DNA of 64,000 nucleotides from Steroidobacter agaridevorans (GTDB lineage: Bacteria > Pseudomonadota > Gammaproteobacteria > Steroidobacterales > Steroidobacteraceae). The notes beneath the pieces are model-generated. The model ran no database searches. It had not been told where the DNA came from and worked only from the letters and a program-made list of their open reading frames with translations. The translations under genes were made by a program, and so were the position numbers. Below are positions 17,772 through 26,522 of the stretch, one piece after another; positions within the stretch are counted from its first letter, which is position 1, and every line of letters begins with the position of its first letter. The stretch spans positions 1 to 64,000 of the forward strand of contig NZ_BLJO01000009.1 of the NCBI RefSeq assembly GCF_009932555.1, given 5' to 3'.

Positions 17772-18791
17772 ATGCGCGTTCTCAACATCCACGGCGTCGA
17801 CGATGTGAGATTGGATCCCGTCGAGCCGCCGCGCGCGGGCAAAGGCGATGTCGTTATCAAGGTGAAAGCCTGCGGTGTCTGCGGCAGCGATCTCTCCTAC
17901 GTCAAGATCGGCGGCATCCATCGCAAGCCCGGCGGCGTGACGCCGATCGGCCACGAAGCGGCCGGCGAAATCGTCGTCGTTGGATCGGACGTGAAAGGCG
18001 TGAGCGTCGGCCAGCGTGTCGTCATCAATCCCATGATGACGCCCAGCTACATCGGCAGCGGCGGCCCGGAGGGTGCGTTCACCGAAGAACTGCTCGTCCG
18101 CGATGCGCGCGTCGGCGACAGCTTGCTGCCTATTCCCGATGATCTGCCCTACGACGTGGCTGCGCTCACCGAGCCACTGGCCGTCGCTTTGCATGGCGTG
18201 AACCGCTCGCAGGCGAAGGCTGGCGACAAGGTCGTCGTGTTCGGCTGCGGCCCGATCGGACTCGGCATGGTCGTGTGGCTCGTGGATCGCGGCGCTACCG
18301 ATGTGGTTGCGCTCGATCTGTCCGATGAGCGCCTGGAGCGAGCCAAGGCGCTCGGCGCTCGCGCGGCGATCAATCCAACTCGAGACAATGTTCGCGCTCG
18401 CCTACTGGAGCTGCACGGCTCCGCGCGTGTGTTCAGCCGAGAGGCGGTGGGCACCGACGCCTACATCGACGCCGCCGGCGCGCCGAGCATACTTTCCGAT
18501 GTGATCAACATGGCGAAGTATCAATCACGCCTCGTCGTTACCGCGGCCTACATGAAACCTGTTGAGATCAATCTCGGCACGATGCTGACGACGGAAATGA
18601 CCATTACCACCGCCGTCGGTTATCCCAATGAGATGCCCGATGTGATCGCTGCCCTACCCCGGCTGCGCGACAAGGTGGCCACCTTGATCAGCCATCGCTT
18701 TCCCTTCGATCGCGTCATCGATGCTTTCGCGATGGCCGGCACACCGCAGTCCGCGAAAGTAATGGTCGAGTTTGACGAGACTGGCGCATGA
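17772..18791 (+). CDS. Zinc-type (MDR) alcohol dehydrogenase without structural zinc site
   Basis: A 339-residue medium-chain dehydrogenase. Catalytic zinc ligands Cys37 (GVCGSD) and His61-Glu62 (IGHEAAGE) are in place, as is the Rossmann motif VVVFGCGPIGLG. The loop that normally carries four cysteines for the structural zinc (about residues 85-105) reads NPMMTPSYIGSGGPEG and has none. An aspartate after strand two (VALDLSDERL) favours NAD. It overlaps the MBL gene by 4 bases. Acts on a secondary alcohol or ketone, substrate unknown. Confidence 0.9.
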   Translation: MRVLNIHGVDDVRLDPVEPPRAGKGDVVIKVKACGVCGSDLSYVKIGGIHRKPGGVTPIGHEAAGEIVVVGSDVKGVSVGQRVVINPMMTPSYIGSGGPEGAFTEELLVRDARVGDSLLPIPDDLPYDVAALTEPLAVALHGVNRSQAKAGDKVVVFGCGPIGLGMVVWLVDRGATDVVALDLSDERLERAKALGARAAINPTRDNVRARLLELHGSARVFSREAVGTDAYIDAAGAPSILSDVINMAKYQSRLVVTAAYMKPVEINLGTMLTTEMTITTAVGYPNEMPDVIAALPRLRDKVATLISHRFPFDRVIDAFAMAGTPQSAKVMVEFDETGA

Positions 18792-20032
18792 GCACGCCCG
18801 CCGATGGCAAGCCGCCGCTGGCGAGCATGGTCCTGGCCGGCGACCAGCAGACCGAAGCGGCGCGCATCGCCGACTTCATTTTCATGGCGAAGGATATTTC
18901 CAACGCCTACCTGGTGACGACGGCTGACGGCGACGTCCAGATCAACGCCGGCTTCATGGACAACGCCGAGCGCACAAAGAGCTTGCTTGCGCCTCACCGC
19001 ACCGGCCCGCTTCGAAAAATCATCCTCACCCAGGCGCATCCCGATCATTACGGCGGTGTGCCGCTAATGAAGGAGCCTGAGACCCAAGTGATCGCCGAAA
19101 GGCGCTTCGTCGACACCTGGCGCTACTTCCGCGATCTCGGCCCGTATCTCGCCCGCCGTTCGGCCAAGCTGTGGGGCGGCACGATCAAACGCAAAGCCAA
19201 TCCCCCTCCACCACCTGAAGTTGTGCCGGACATCGTCGTTGATCGGCGTTACGAGTTTGAACAGGGCGGCCGACGTTTCGAAGTGATTTCGACGCCGGGT
19301 GGCGAGACGCTGGATTCGCTCGTGGTATGGATGCCGCGGGAACGGATTGTCTTTACTGGCAATCTGTTTGGGCCGGTGTTCCTGGCGATGCCGAATTTGG
19401 TGACCATGCGAGGGGATAAGCCCCGGTTGGTGCAGCGTTATCTGCCCTCGCTCGATGCGGTTCGGAAGCTGGGGGCGGAATTGCTGATTACCGGACACGG
19501 GGAACCGATTCGTGGCGCGGAGAACATCCGAGCGTCGCTCGACAGGATGCACGCGGCGGTTTCGTATGTGAGCGAGCAGACGATCGCTGGCATGAATGCC
19601 GGCAAGGATGTGCATACGTTGATGCGCGAGATCCTGTTGCCGGAGGAACTGAAGATCGGCGAGTTCCACGGCAAGGTCTGCTGGGCTGTGAGGGCGATTT
19701 GGGAGGAATACTCGGGGTGGTTCCACTACGACTCCACCACGTCGCTCTATGGCACGCCTCGTTCGTCTGTTGATGCTGACTTGGTTGAGCTTGCCGGCGG
19801 CGCTGACGCGCTCGCCGCGCGCGCTAATGAGAAGTTGGAGAAAGGTCTGGCGCTGGAGGCGATGCATTTGCTGGATATCGCGCTGGGCGCGGAGCCTCGC
19901 AATATCGCTGCACTGAAAGTTAAAGCCGACGTCTTGAAGCGTCTGCAGGCGGAATCGGGCGGAAGCAATCTCAGTGAAACGATGTGGCTGAAGTCGGAGC
20001 TCGCTGCGGTGGAGGCAGCGCTGGCTTCCTAA
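18788..20032 (+). CDS. Alkylsulfatase-like metallo-beta-lactamase-fold hydrolase
   Basis: A 414-residue protein. The MBL domain has TQAHPDHYGG at residues 81-90; in SdsA1-type alkylsulfatases the first metal histidine stands where Gln82 is here, while His84, Asp86 and His87 are kept. GGETLDSLVVW and TGHGEPIRGA provide later ligands. From about residue 290 the layout follows the alkylsulfatase dimerisation domain (GWFHYDST, VELAGGADAL, ALKVKADVLKRL). Cleavage of a sulfate ester is suggested, but the altered ligand makes this uncertain. No signal peptide, so cytoplasmic, unlike secreted SdsA1. Confidence 0.75.
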   Translation: MSTPADGKPPLASMVLAGDQQTEAARIADFIFMAKDISNAYLVTTADGDVQINAGFMDNAERTKSLLAPHRTGPLRKIILTQAHPDHYGGVPLMKEPETQVIAERRFVDTWRYFRDLGPYLARRSAKLWGGTIKRKANPPPPPEVVPDIVVDRRYEFEQGGRRFEVISTPGGETLDSLVVWMPRERIVFTGNLFGPVFLAMPNLVTMRGDKPRLVQRYLPSLDAVRKLGAELLITGHGEPIRGAENIRASLDRMHAAVSYVSEQTIAGMNAGKDVHTLMREILLPEELKIGEFHGKVCWAVRAIWEEYSGWFHYDSTTSLYGTPRSSVDADLVELAGGADALAARANEKLEKGLALEAMHLLDIALGAEPRNIAALKVKADVLKRLQAESGGSNLSETMWLKSELAAVEAALAS

Positions 20033-20046
20033 CCAGGCGGGGTTTG

Positions 20047-20277
20047 GAAGAAAGAGGCGCCAGTGGCTCGCAGCGGGAGGAAACGCTGACGCACGGAAGA
20101 TGGCTCTCCGAAACAGCAGGGCTCATCATGGACGTGACGCGAGGAGCGCAATGCGCTCCGGCGGGCGCCCGGTGCCGGAAGGAGGTCCCTCCCCCTAGCC
20201 TGCGCGAGCCACCGACGCCTCTTCCTCTTACAAAGTCGGCGGCCGCGCCTGCGCAAGCCGCCGACGCCTCTTTCTTC
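20047..20277. repeat. Inverted and tandem repeat between convergent stop codons
   Basis: GAAGAAAGAGGCGCCAGTGG (20047 onward) recurs inverted at 20198-20229 and 20253-20277, with the two right-hand copies in tandem at 49-bp spacing. The last copy overlaps the stop codon of the minus-strand amidohydrolase; the first begins 15 bp after the plus-strand MBL stop. Between them are further GC-rich inverted repeats (for example GAGCGCAATGCGCTC). It could terminate both transcripts. Confidence 0.65.
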
Positions 20278-21601
20278 AGGCCGCCTTCGACCCACCCTTC
20301 GCATGATGCGCAAACATCTTCGCCAGATCGCCAGAAGTGACGACGCGTGGCGCCTCACCTTCCGCCAACGGCTTAGCGCCACCGAACGAACGCGGGGTGA
20401 TATCCACCTTGTCCTCGATAGCCTTCGCGCGCAGCGCGCCGACGGTCAGATCCGCACGTTTGTGATGCTTGAACGGGTCGAAGTTGAAGAACTTCATCGC
20501 GTTGAGGTGCGTGATCTTGTTGATGCGCGTCTCGCTCAGGTGCTTCACCGTCTCCCACAGGCGCTCCGGCACATAAGGCCACAGCGAATCCGAGTGCGGG
20601 TAATCGCACTCATAAGAGACCAGATCCTCATTCAACGAGTCCAGATTCTTCAGGCCGAATTCATCGTCGATGAAGCACGTCAGGAAGTGACGCTTGAACA
20701 CCTCACTCGGCTTCGTCCCCTTGAACCTCGAGTGTGTCCACGCCTTGTGACGCTCGTGGCTGAAGTCCGCGCGCTCGATGAAGTACGGGATCCAGCCGAT
20801 GCCGCCCTCGGACAGCGCAATCTTCATCGTCGGATAACGCTCCAGCGCTTCCAGATTCAACCAGTCCGCCGCGCCCACAACGATCGAGATCGGCATGGTG
20901 CTGATCCACGCCTCGATAGGCGTTTCCATCGACGCATGCGGTGCAGGATTCCCCGCGCCAATGTGCAGGCAGATCGCGATGTCGTGCTCGACGAGCGTCT
21001 TGTACATCGGCTCCCAATACGGATTGTGAATGCTGGGCAGCCCCTGGATCGTCGGGTTCTCGTTCAGCGACACCGCCGTGCAGCCCTTCTTCGCGATGCG
21101 CTTGATCTCCTCGACCGTCGCTTTCATATCCCACGTCGGCAGCAGTGCGCATGGAATGAATCGCCCCGGCTGCGACCCGCACCACTCGTCGATGTGCCAA
21201 TCGTTGTACGCGCGCATGTGAATGAGCGACTTCGACTTGTCCGCCGCCTTGTGGAACCGGCCGCCATCGAAACCCACGCAGCTACCAAAGTTCAACGAGG
21301 CCGCAATGCCGTTCACGTTCATGTCATCGACGCGCGCCTTCGGCTCGTAACAACCCTTGCGCAGCTGGTCGAGCGCGGTCGGCTCGGCGCCGTACTCTTC
21401 CGGCACGCGTCCAACGACGGCATTCAACCCCACGGACGGCATCTGCATGCCCTGATATTCCCAGTAGTTGGTGCCCTCCGGCGTCGTGCAGAACTTCGGC
21501 GCACTCGCCAGGTCGTCGCCGGACAGATGTTTCTTGAACATGTCCGCGGGCTCGCTGATGTGATCATCCACGCTGATGACCACCATATCGTTCATATTCA
21601 T
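20276..21601 (-). CDS. Amidohydrolase family protein (amidohydrolase_2 / ACMSD-like)
   Basis: A 441-residue protein of the amidohydrolase_2 family. Typical features are the N-terminal VISVDDHISEP (in place of the more common HxH), HMRAYNDWHIDEW, ICLHIGAGNP, ALSEGGIGWIPY and the C-terminal SYECDYPHSDSLWP with the catalytic aspartate. The first metal motif is DxH rather than HxH, common in this subgroup. Members act as decarboxylases, hydratases or hydrolases. Last gene of the P450 operon, 9 bp after the DUF2889 gene. Confidence 0.85.
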   Translation of the reverse strand: MNMNDMVVISVDDHISEPADMFKKHLSGDDLASAPKFCTTPEGTNYWEYQGMQMPSVGLNAVVGRVPEEYGAEPTALDQLRKGCYEPKARVDDMNVNGIAASLNFGSCVGFDGGRFHKAADKSKSLIHMRAYNDWHIDEWCGSQPGRFIPCALLPTWDMKATVEEIKRIAKKGCTAVSLNENPTIQGLPSIHNPYWEPMYKTLVEHDIAICLHIGAGNPAPHASMETPIEAWISTMPISIVVGAADWLNLEALERYPTMKIALSEGGIGWIPYFIERADFSHERHKAWTHSRFKGTKPSEVFKRHFLTCFIDDEFGLKNLDSLNEDLVSYECDYPHSDSLWPYVPERLWETVKHLSETRINKITHLNAMKFFNFDPFKHHKRADLTVGALRAKAIEDKVDITPRSFGGAKPLAEGEAPRVVTSGDLAKMFAHHAKGGSKAA

Positions 21602-21610
21602 GGCGCTCTC

Positions 21611-22336
21611 CTACTGACTGATGTTCGGGGCCTGCAATGGCTGTGCAGCGCCTCGGCTGAAATCTCGAATCGCAACGATGCGTTGCGCGTGAACTTTTCT
21701 TTCCGCTTGAAACGTGTAGCAGTTGCCCGTCGGCATGCGGCCCGCGTCGGACTGGCGCTCCAGCGGAATGATGCGCCCGTTCGCAACGATCGTTCCCCAG
21801 CGCAGCAAGCGTGCCGCCTCCTGCTGCTGAGGCTCGAGCGATCCAATCCAACGGCTCAGTTGATCGAGTGTCACGCCAACGAGCTCGGGAGGATCGACGA
21901 TCCGACCTTCCGCCAGCGCCCAGCGCAGCACGGTGCGGCCATTGCGACGAATCTCCGCGCTACGCAGTCCTGCGACGGGATCGGACACCAGAATGTCGTA
22001 GACGATCTGTTCGCCATCGAAGGCGTGCGCCGCCGCCAGCGTCGCGAGGTCGTGCAGATGGGTGCAGTTCTCCCGCTTCTCGCCACGTTCCGCATACTTC
22101 TCGATCGGAACGCCGCTGAACGTTTGTTTCAGTCGATCGACGGCGCCCGGACACGTCGTCCACGGCGCACGCGAGAGCACAGGCTCAATCGACGTCGTAA
22201 CGCCGTCTCGATGGCGCACAGTCACACTCATGCAATGGAAGTCGTCCTCAACCTCACTGCACACCGCGCCGGGTATCGGCGTGACTCGAAAGCGGCGCCG
22301 GAAGCCGGGCATGTTGTCGATTGCAGTCACGTCCAT
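21611..22336 (-). CDS. DUF2889 family protein
   Basis: A 241-residue protein whose pattern (AVCSEVEDDFHCMSV, APWTTCPGAVDRLK, CTHLHDLATLAAAHA) matches my memory of DUF2889. Conserved Cys and His in WTTCPGA and CTHLHDLA could bind a metal or form an active site. No signal peptide or membrane segment. Family members often sit beside acyl-CoA or steroid-like catabolic genes; function unproven. Located between the aldolase-like protein and the amidohydrolase in the minus-strand P450 operon, 5 bp from the former. Confidence 0.75.
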   Translation of the reverse strand: MDVTAIDNMPGFRRRFRVTPIPGAVCSEVEDDFHCMSVTVRHRDGVTTSIEPVLSRAPWTTCPGAVDRLKQTFSGVPIEKYAERGEKRENCTHLHDLATLAAAHAFDGEQIVYDILVSDPVAGLRSAEIRRNGRTVLRWALAEGRIVDPPELVGVTLDQLSRWIGSLEPQQQEAARLLRWGTIVANGRIIPLERQSDAGRMPTGNCYTFQAERKVHAQRIVAIRDFSRGAAQPLQAPNISQ

Positions 22337-22341
22337 GACTC

Positions 22342-23505
22342 TCAGTCGCGAGCGAGCAGCAACGCAGTCGCAAGCGGCCCTCCTCCCGATGTGCAGACCG
22401 CAACGCGTGGATCGTCAGGAATCTGTCGAGCGCCGCCCTTGCCCCGCAATTGAACGACGGACTCGTGTGCGAAACCGAAGCCATGCAGACGACCCGCGCC
22501 GATCTGGCCGCCAAACGTATTCAGCGGCAGCTCGCCATCGAGCGCGATCCGCTTACCGCCTTCGATGAATCGCCCGCCTTCGCCGACATCGCAGAAGCCC
22601 AGCGCTTCGAGCCAGGTGATGACGTAGAAGCTGAACCCGTCATAGAACTGTACGGTGTCGACGTCGGATGGCTTGTAGTCCGTCCGTTTCCACAAGTCCG
22701 GGCCGGTTTGATAGCTCGCCATCCATTCGGCTTGGTCCCAACTATGGCGCGCCACGGTGCCTGCCATCGCAGCGATTCGAATCGGCGTGCAGGACACTTC
22801 ATCGATAGCGCTGGCGGCGGAAACGATCAGCACCGTGGACGCATCTGTGAAACGGTCGCAGTCATAGAGACACAGCGGCGTGGAGATCATGCGCGCCGAC
22901 ATGTATTCGTCCATGGTGATCGGTTCACGCGTCAGCGCTCGCGGATTCAGAGCGGCATGCGCGCGATCGGTAATCGCGACCTGGGCGAGCTGCTCGCGCG
23001 TCAGTCCATAGCGTTTCATGTGTCGCATGGCGTACTGAGCCGTCCAATTCGCTGCGGACAGGGCATTGAATGGCGCGGTCCACTGAGAACTGCCATCGAC
23101 CTTGTCGCGTCTCAGCGGCGGAAACTCGTCGGGCCGCGCCATCGCAGCAGCTTCATACACCGTTCGAAAGCAAATGACGTGGCGTGCGAGACCGGCGCGA
23201 ACCGCTGCCGCTGCGGCGACAACCGCGCCGAGTTGCGATGTGATTTCGCCTCCACCGGCATACCACGTCGCGCGAATACCGAGCGCATCGATGAGCTCGT
23301 CGACCCCCACCGGCGAGAAGCCAAGATAACCCTGCATGCGACCGGGGTAGGTCGACACGCCGTCGATCTGGCCTATGGTGAGACCCGCCTCGGCCAGCGC
23401 TTCTTTGACCGCATCGAGCGTGAGCAATAACGGGTGACGCGTCAGCTTCACGCCGATCTGCGATTGCCCCACGCCGGTGATATATGCGTCGTTCGCTGTC
23501 ATCAT
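22342..23505 (-). CDS. Thiolase-like protein, probable Ltp2-type retro-aldolase
   Basis: A 387-residue thiolase-fold protein without the nucleophilic cysteine: the expected position reads YAGGGEITSQLGAVVAAA. It keeps VQFYDGFSFYVITWLEALGFC and the GGQIGAGRLHGFGFAHE segment, as in lipid-transfer-protein Ltp2. In actinobacterial steroid degradation Ltp2 pairs with a DUF35 protein and cleaves a tertiary beta-hydroxyacyl-CoA side chain. The DUF35 gene is next door with a 4-base overlap, which strongly supports the same pairing. Substrate inferred, not seen. Confidence 0.82.
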   Translation of the reverse strand: MMTANDAYITGVGQSQIGVKLTRHPLLLTLDAVKEALAEAGLTIGQIDGVSTYPGRMQGYLGFSPVGVDELIDALGIRATWYAGGGEITSQLGAVVAAAAAVRAGLARHVICFRTVYEAAAMARPDEFPPLRRDKVDGSSQWTAPFNALSAANWTAQYAMRHMKRYGLTREQLAQVAITDRAHAALNPRALTREPITMDEYMSARMISTPLCLYDCDRFTDASTVLIVSAASAIDEVSCTPIRIAAMAGTVARHSWDQAEWMASYQTGPDLWKRTDYKPSDVDTVQFYDGFSFYVITWLEALGFCDVGEGGRFIEGGKRIALDGELPLNTFGGQIGAGRLHGFGFAHESVVQLRGKGGARQIPDDPRVAVCTSGGGPLATALLLARD

Positions 23506-23906
23506 CCGATCTTCTCGAACAGCGGGTAATAGATTTCACCCTGTTGTTCGAACGTCACCCGCACCGGATCGCCGATCTCGACCTCGTCGACGTTGCAGCC
23601 GACGATATTCGTGGTCAGAAACACGCCGGGCGCGCCGTCGATCGCCACACGAGCGATCACATAAGGAACCTGCAAAGCGGGATGCCACTTCTGGTGATTC
23701 ACGGTGAAGGTATCGATCACGCCCGTGCCGGTAACCGCTTCGGGCGCGACATTCTCGGAAAAACACTTGCGACACACCGGCCGCGGCGGATGAATGAAAG
23801 TCGCGCAGTCCCGACAGCGCATCAACCGCAGCTCGCCGACCGCACCTCCCGTCCAGAAGGCGCGGTTATCGGCATCCAGCCGCGGTTGCGGGCGCGGCGC
23901 ACTCAT
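23502..23906 (-). CDS. DUF35 zinc-ribbon/OB-fold protein, partner of the thiolase-like protein
   Basis: A 134-residue protein: N-terminal helix, rubredoxin-like zinc ribbon with two CxxC (CRDC at about residues 31-34 and CRKC at 45-48), then an OB fold (GVIDTFTVNH, PYVIARVAIDG). DUF35 domains bind acyl-CoA and complete the active complex of thiolase-like aldolases such as Ltp2-ChsH2. Its stop overlaps the start of the aldolase gene. It lies 3 bp after the P450 gene in the operon. Confidence 0.88.
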   Translation of the reverse strand: MSAPRPQPRLDADNRAFWTGGAVGELRLMRCRDCATFIHPPRPVCRKCFSENVAPEAVTGTGVIDTFTVNHQKWHPALQVPYVIARVAIDGAPGVFLTTNIVGCNVDEVEIGDPVRVTFEQQGEIYYPLFEKIG

Positions 23907-23909
23907 GCT

Positions 23910-25166
23910 TCAAACGTCCCAGACCAGATGTAACGAATCGACACCGACGACGTGACCGCAATGGAAAGTCGGCGGCCGCTGCGAATCGAGCCGGAACGTC
24001 GGCAGCCGCGCCATCAGCACTTCATAGATGACTTGCAGCTCGACGCGCGCGAGATGCGAGCCGAGACAACGATGCGGGCCGGCGTTGAACGCGATATGAA
24101 CCTTGTTCTCGCGATTCAGGTCGTAGCGGTCGGAGTTCGCGAACTCTTTGGGATCCAGGTCCGCGGCGGGCAGGAACAGCATCGCGCGCTCGCGCGCCTT
24201 CATCTGCACGCCCTCGAACACGATATCCTTCGCCACCATGCGAGGCGGGACCGTGAAGGTGTACCGACGCAGCAGCTCTTCCGTCGCTTCGGGAACCATC
24301 TTCGGATTCGCACGCAGCTGCGCCTGCAACTCCGGATTGCGAGCCAGGTGACGCACACCATGGCCAATGCCATTCATCACCGTGTCCAGGCCCGCGATGA
24401 ACAGCAGCACGCCGTAGTTCTGCATGTCTTCGATCGTCGTCGGCTTGCCGTCGATCTCGATCTTCCAAAGCATGCTGATGATGTCGTCCTGCGGGTTGTC
24501 ACGACGCGCGATGAAGGTGTCGTTCATGCTCGCCGCGATCCGCTGCAGCTTCGGAATCATCGCGCGCGCATCGGACGACGGATCGGACAAGTGCTGGGAA
24601 ACGATCTCGCGATACTCGTCCTGGCGATCGAGCGGCAGGCCCAGCATCTTCAGGAACACCCGCACGGGCATCGGCTCCGCGATCTCTTTCATGAACTCGC
24701 AGTTCCCGCGATCCTTCACGCTGTCGACCAGCTCGGTCGCGAGCGCGTTGATGCTGTCTTTCAGCGCCAGAATCGATTTTGGCGAGAACACGCGTTGCAG
24801 CGGCGTACGGTACTTGCTGTGCTCCGGCGGATCGACATTGATGGGCACCGGCAGCGGAATGTGCGGCATGCCCGGCGGTAGCTTGGCTTTCATCGCGGCC
24901 ATCTCGGCACGCGGAATGAACTCGCTCGAGAAGCTCTCGGTATCGCGCGATGCGTTGAAGTTCGCCGAGTGGCTCATCAACATCCAGTGGCCGCCGTTGC
25001 GCGGCGTCCAGAAGATCGGCGGCGCGTTCTTTACCAGATCGAGAATGCGCTCGTGCGGATCGGCCACATACGCCGGGTCGCGGAACATGTCGAAGTCGTA
25101 CACCAGCGAGTCGGGCACATGCGCCGGCTTCGCAACGGCAGGACTCACATTTGCGGCAGCTGACAT
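23910..25166 (-). CDS. Cytochrome P450
   Basis: A 418-residue soluble bacterial P450. The heme cysteine is Cys367 in FNAGPHRCLGSHLAR; the I-helix reads LLFIAGLDTVMNG (acid-Thr pair kept), and the ExxR is in EELLRRY. No membrane anchor. It should insert oxygen into a C-H bond of the hydrophobic substrate. Its electron donor is probably the [3Fe-4S] ferredoxin two genes upstream; no ferredoxin reductase is in the window. ATG at 25166 with AGGAG in front. Confidence 0.95.
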   Translation of the reverse strand: MSAAANVSPAVAKPAHVPDSLVYDFDMFRDPAYVADPHERILDLVKNAPPIFWTPRNGGHWMLMSHSANFNASRDTESFSSEFIPRAEMAAMKAKLPPGMPHIPLPVPINVDPPEHSKYRTPLQRVFSPKSILALKDSINALATELVDSVKDRGNCEFMKEIAEPMPVRVFLKMLGLPLDRQDEYREIVSQHLSDPSSDARAMIPKLQRIAASMNDTFIARRDNPQDDIISMLWKIEIDGKPTTIEDMQNYGVLLFIAGLDTVMNGIGHGVRHLARNPELQAQLRANPKMVPEATEELLRRYTFTVPPRMVAKDIVFEGVQMKARERAMLFLPAADLDPKEFANSDRYDLNRENKVHIAFNAGPHRCLGSHLARVELQVIYEVLMARLPTFRLDSQRPPTFHCGHVVGVDSLHLVWDV

Positions 25167-25182
25167 TTGGAAACTCCTGCGC

Positions 25183-26010
25183 TCAAGCCGATTTCGCGGC
25201 GCCCGCCATCATGGCGCTCAGATCGATCTGGCCGGTGGCCACACCGCCCAGGAATCCGCCGTCCACGGGCAGCGCCACGCCGTTGATGTAGCTGGCTGCA
25301 TCGCTGTTGAGGAATACCAAGGGCCCGGCCTGCTCCTCCGGCGTCGAGCGACGATTGATGGGCTGCGCCGCCGCCTCGAGCACCGACGCTGCGGTCGCCT
25401 GCTCGAACTGCGACATCATCGGCGTCTGAGTCGGGCCGGGCATCGTGCAGTTGATGCGGATGCCGCGCTTGATGAGATGAGTGGACGTCATCATCGTCCA
25501 GACGATGAGCGCTTCCTTCGAGAAGGCATAACCTTCACGCACCGTCTCGGCATTGTCCTGGCACCATTTGACGATGCCGTCGTAACTGTCGATCTTCAGC
25601 AGCCCCATCAGCACCGGCAATCTGCGGCTCCAGCCCAGACCTCCATTGGAGGAGATGCTGACGATGGCGCCGCCCGCGGACATCAGCGGCAACACTTGTT
25701 CGGTCAGCCGCCGCGTGCCGGCGTAGTTCACTTTCATAACATCCAACGGCGGCGACGTCTGCGGCAGGCCCGCGCAATTGAAGAGCGCATCGACCTTGCC
25801 GCCGATCTTTTTCACCGCGGCGTCGATCGCCGCCGGCTCGCGCAGATCGACCTGCGTGAACGACGCAAGATTCAGCTTGCTTGGCTTGTAGTCGAGACCG
25901 TGGACTTCTGCACCCAACTGCAACAGCAGCCTGGCAGTCGCCTCACCCATTCCAGAAAAGCAGCCGCTGATGACGACCCGCTTGTTCCTGTAGCTGGCAA
26001 ACTCCCCCAT
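25183..26010 (-). CDS. SDR, 3alpha-hydroxysteroid dehydrogenase/carbonyl reductase-like
   Basis: A 275-residue SDR close in pattern to 3alpha-HSD/carbonyl reductase of Comamonas testosteroni: VVISGCFSGMG, LFNCAGLPQ, VNYAGTRRLTEQVLP, and a long insert between SISSNGG and the catalytic GYAFSK, then NCTMPGPTQTPMM. Those enzymes oxidise or reduce hydroxyl groups of steroid rings with NAD(H). ATG at 26010 follows GGAGA. Second gene of the ferredoxin-SDR-P450 operon, so it may oxidise the alcohol made by the P450. Confidence 0.87.
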   Translation of the reverse strand: MGEFASYRNKRVVISGCFSGMGEATARLLLQLGAEVHGLDYKPSKLNLASFTQVDLREPAAIDAAVKKIGGKVDALFNCAGLPQTSPPLDVMKVNYAGTRRLTEQVLPLMSAGGAIVSISSNGGLGWSRRLPVLMGLLKIDSYDGIVKWCQDNAETVREGYAFSKEALIVWTMMTSTHLIKRGIRINCTMPGPTQTPMMSQFEQATAASVLEAAAQPINRRSTPEEQAGPLVFLNSDAASYINGVALPVDGGFLGGVATGQIDLSAMMAGAAKSA

Positions 26011-26035
26011 CGAAAGTCTCCTGCAATGCTCGTGA

Positions 26036-26233
26036 TTATTTGTCTTCTTCGATGATGATGATTCGCTCGGGACAAGCACGAGCGCCGCGACGGGCAAGTT
26101 CTTCCTTGCCGGGAGGCACGTCGACCTCTGTCACCGCGATGTAGCCGTCGTCGTCCAAAGGAAAAAGCTCTTCCGACACCGCCGCGCAACGGGCATTGCC
26201 GGCGCACGCAGCTTTATTGATGAGTATTTTCAT
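26036..26233 (-). CDS. [3Fe-4S] ferredoxin, probable P450 electron donor
   Basis: A 65-residue ferredoxin with three cluster cysteines, Cys10 and Cys16 (ACAGNARC) and the one in ARACPER near residue 54; the missing fourth ligand points to a [3Fe-4S] cluster, the usual donor for bacterial P450s. ATG at 26233 begins the conserved MKILI segment. It is the first gene of the operon running to 20276 and is transcribed from TTGTAT/GATAAG (26331-26336/26308-26313, 17-bp spacer), where operator site 2 covers the -35 box. Confidence 0.9.
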   Translation of the reverse strand: MKILINKAACAGNARCAAVSEELFPLDDDGYIAVTEVDVPPGKEELARRGARACPERIIIIEEDK

Positions 26234-26329
26234 GACCACACATCCCCCGGCCTGAGCGCAGCCGTGGCGCCGGTACTGCTGGCCGGGCCACAACTTAGGT
26301 GGCTAACCTTATCGCACAAATCGATCTGC

Positions 26330-26351
26330 TATACAACATCAGTGTTGATTA
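26330..26351. promoter_or_regulatory. Palindromic operator of the P450 operon (site 2)
   Basis: TATACAACA, TCAG, TGTTGATTA. On the minus strand it contains the -35 hexamer TTGTAT of the ferredoxin promoter, in exactly the register seen at sites 1 and 4; the -10 is GATAAG after 17 bp. A bound dimer would block RNA polymerase there. Confidence 0.72.
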
Positions 26352-26474
26352 CGCGCCAGCCGCGCAAGGCACTGACTGGCACGCCGGATTTATCGTAAAA
26401 ACCAGGGGAATACTAAGTTCCTATAGGCATCTGAGCTGGCGGCCGAATTGCGCACCCCTCGCGCCTTGACGACT

Positions 26475-26496
26475 TAATCAACACCACTGATTATTA
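26475..26496. promoter_or_regulatory. Half-degenerate operator inside the promoter of the 26523 operon (site 3)
   Basis: TAATCAACA, CCAC, TGATTATTA: a perfect left arm and a weaker right arm. It fills the spacer between TTGACG (-35, 26466-26471) and GATTAT (-10, 26489-26494), 17 bp apart, and overlaps the -10. That is the standard place for a repressor site. It would control the plus-strand operon starting at 26523. Confidence 0.65.
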
Positions 26497-26522
26497 CTGG
26501 AACGACCCAAGGCCGGCGACCC

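Noticed and set aside
20303-22453. Long plus-strand open frame opposite the amidohydrolase and DUF2889 genes
   Set aside because: Arg/His-rich composition, no start signals and spans two clear minus-strand genes.
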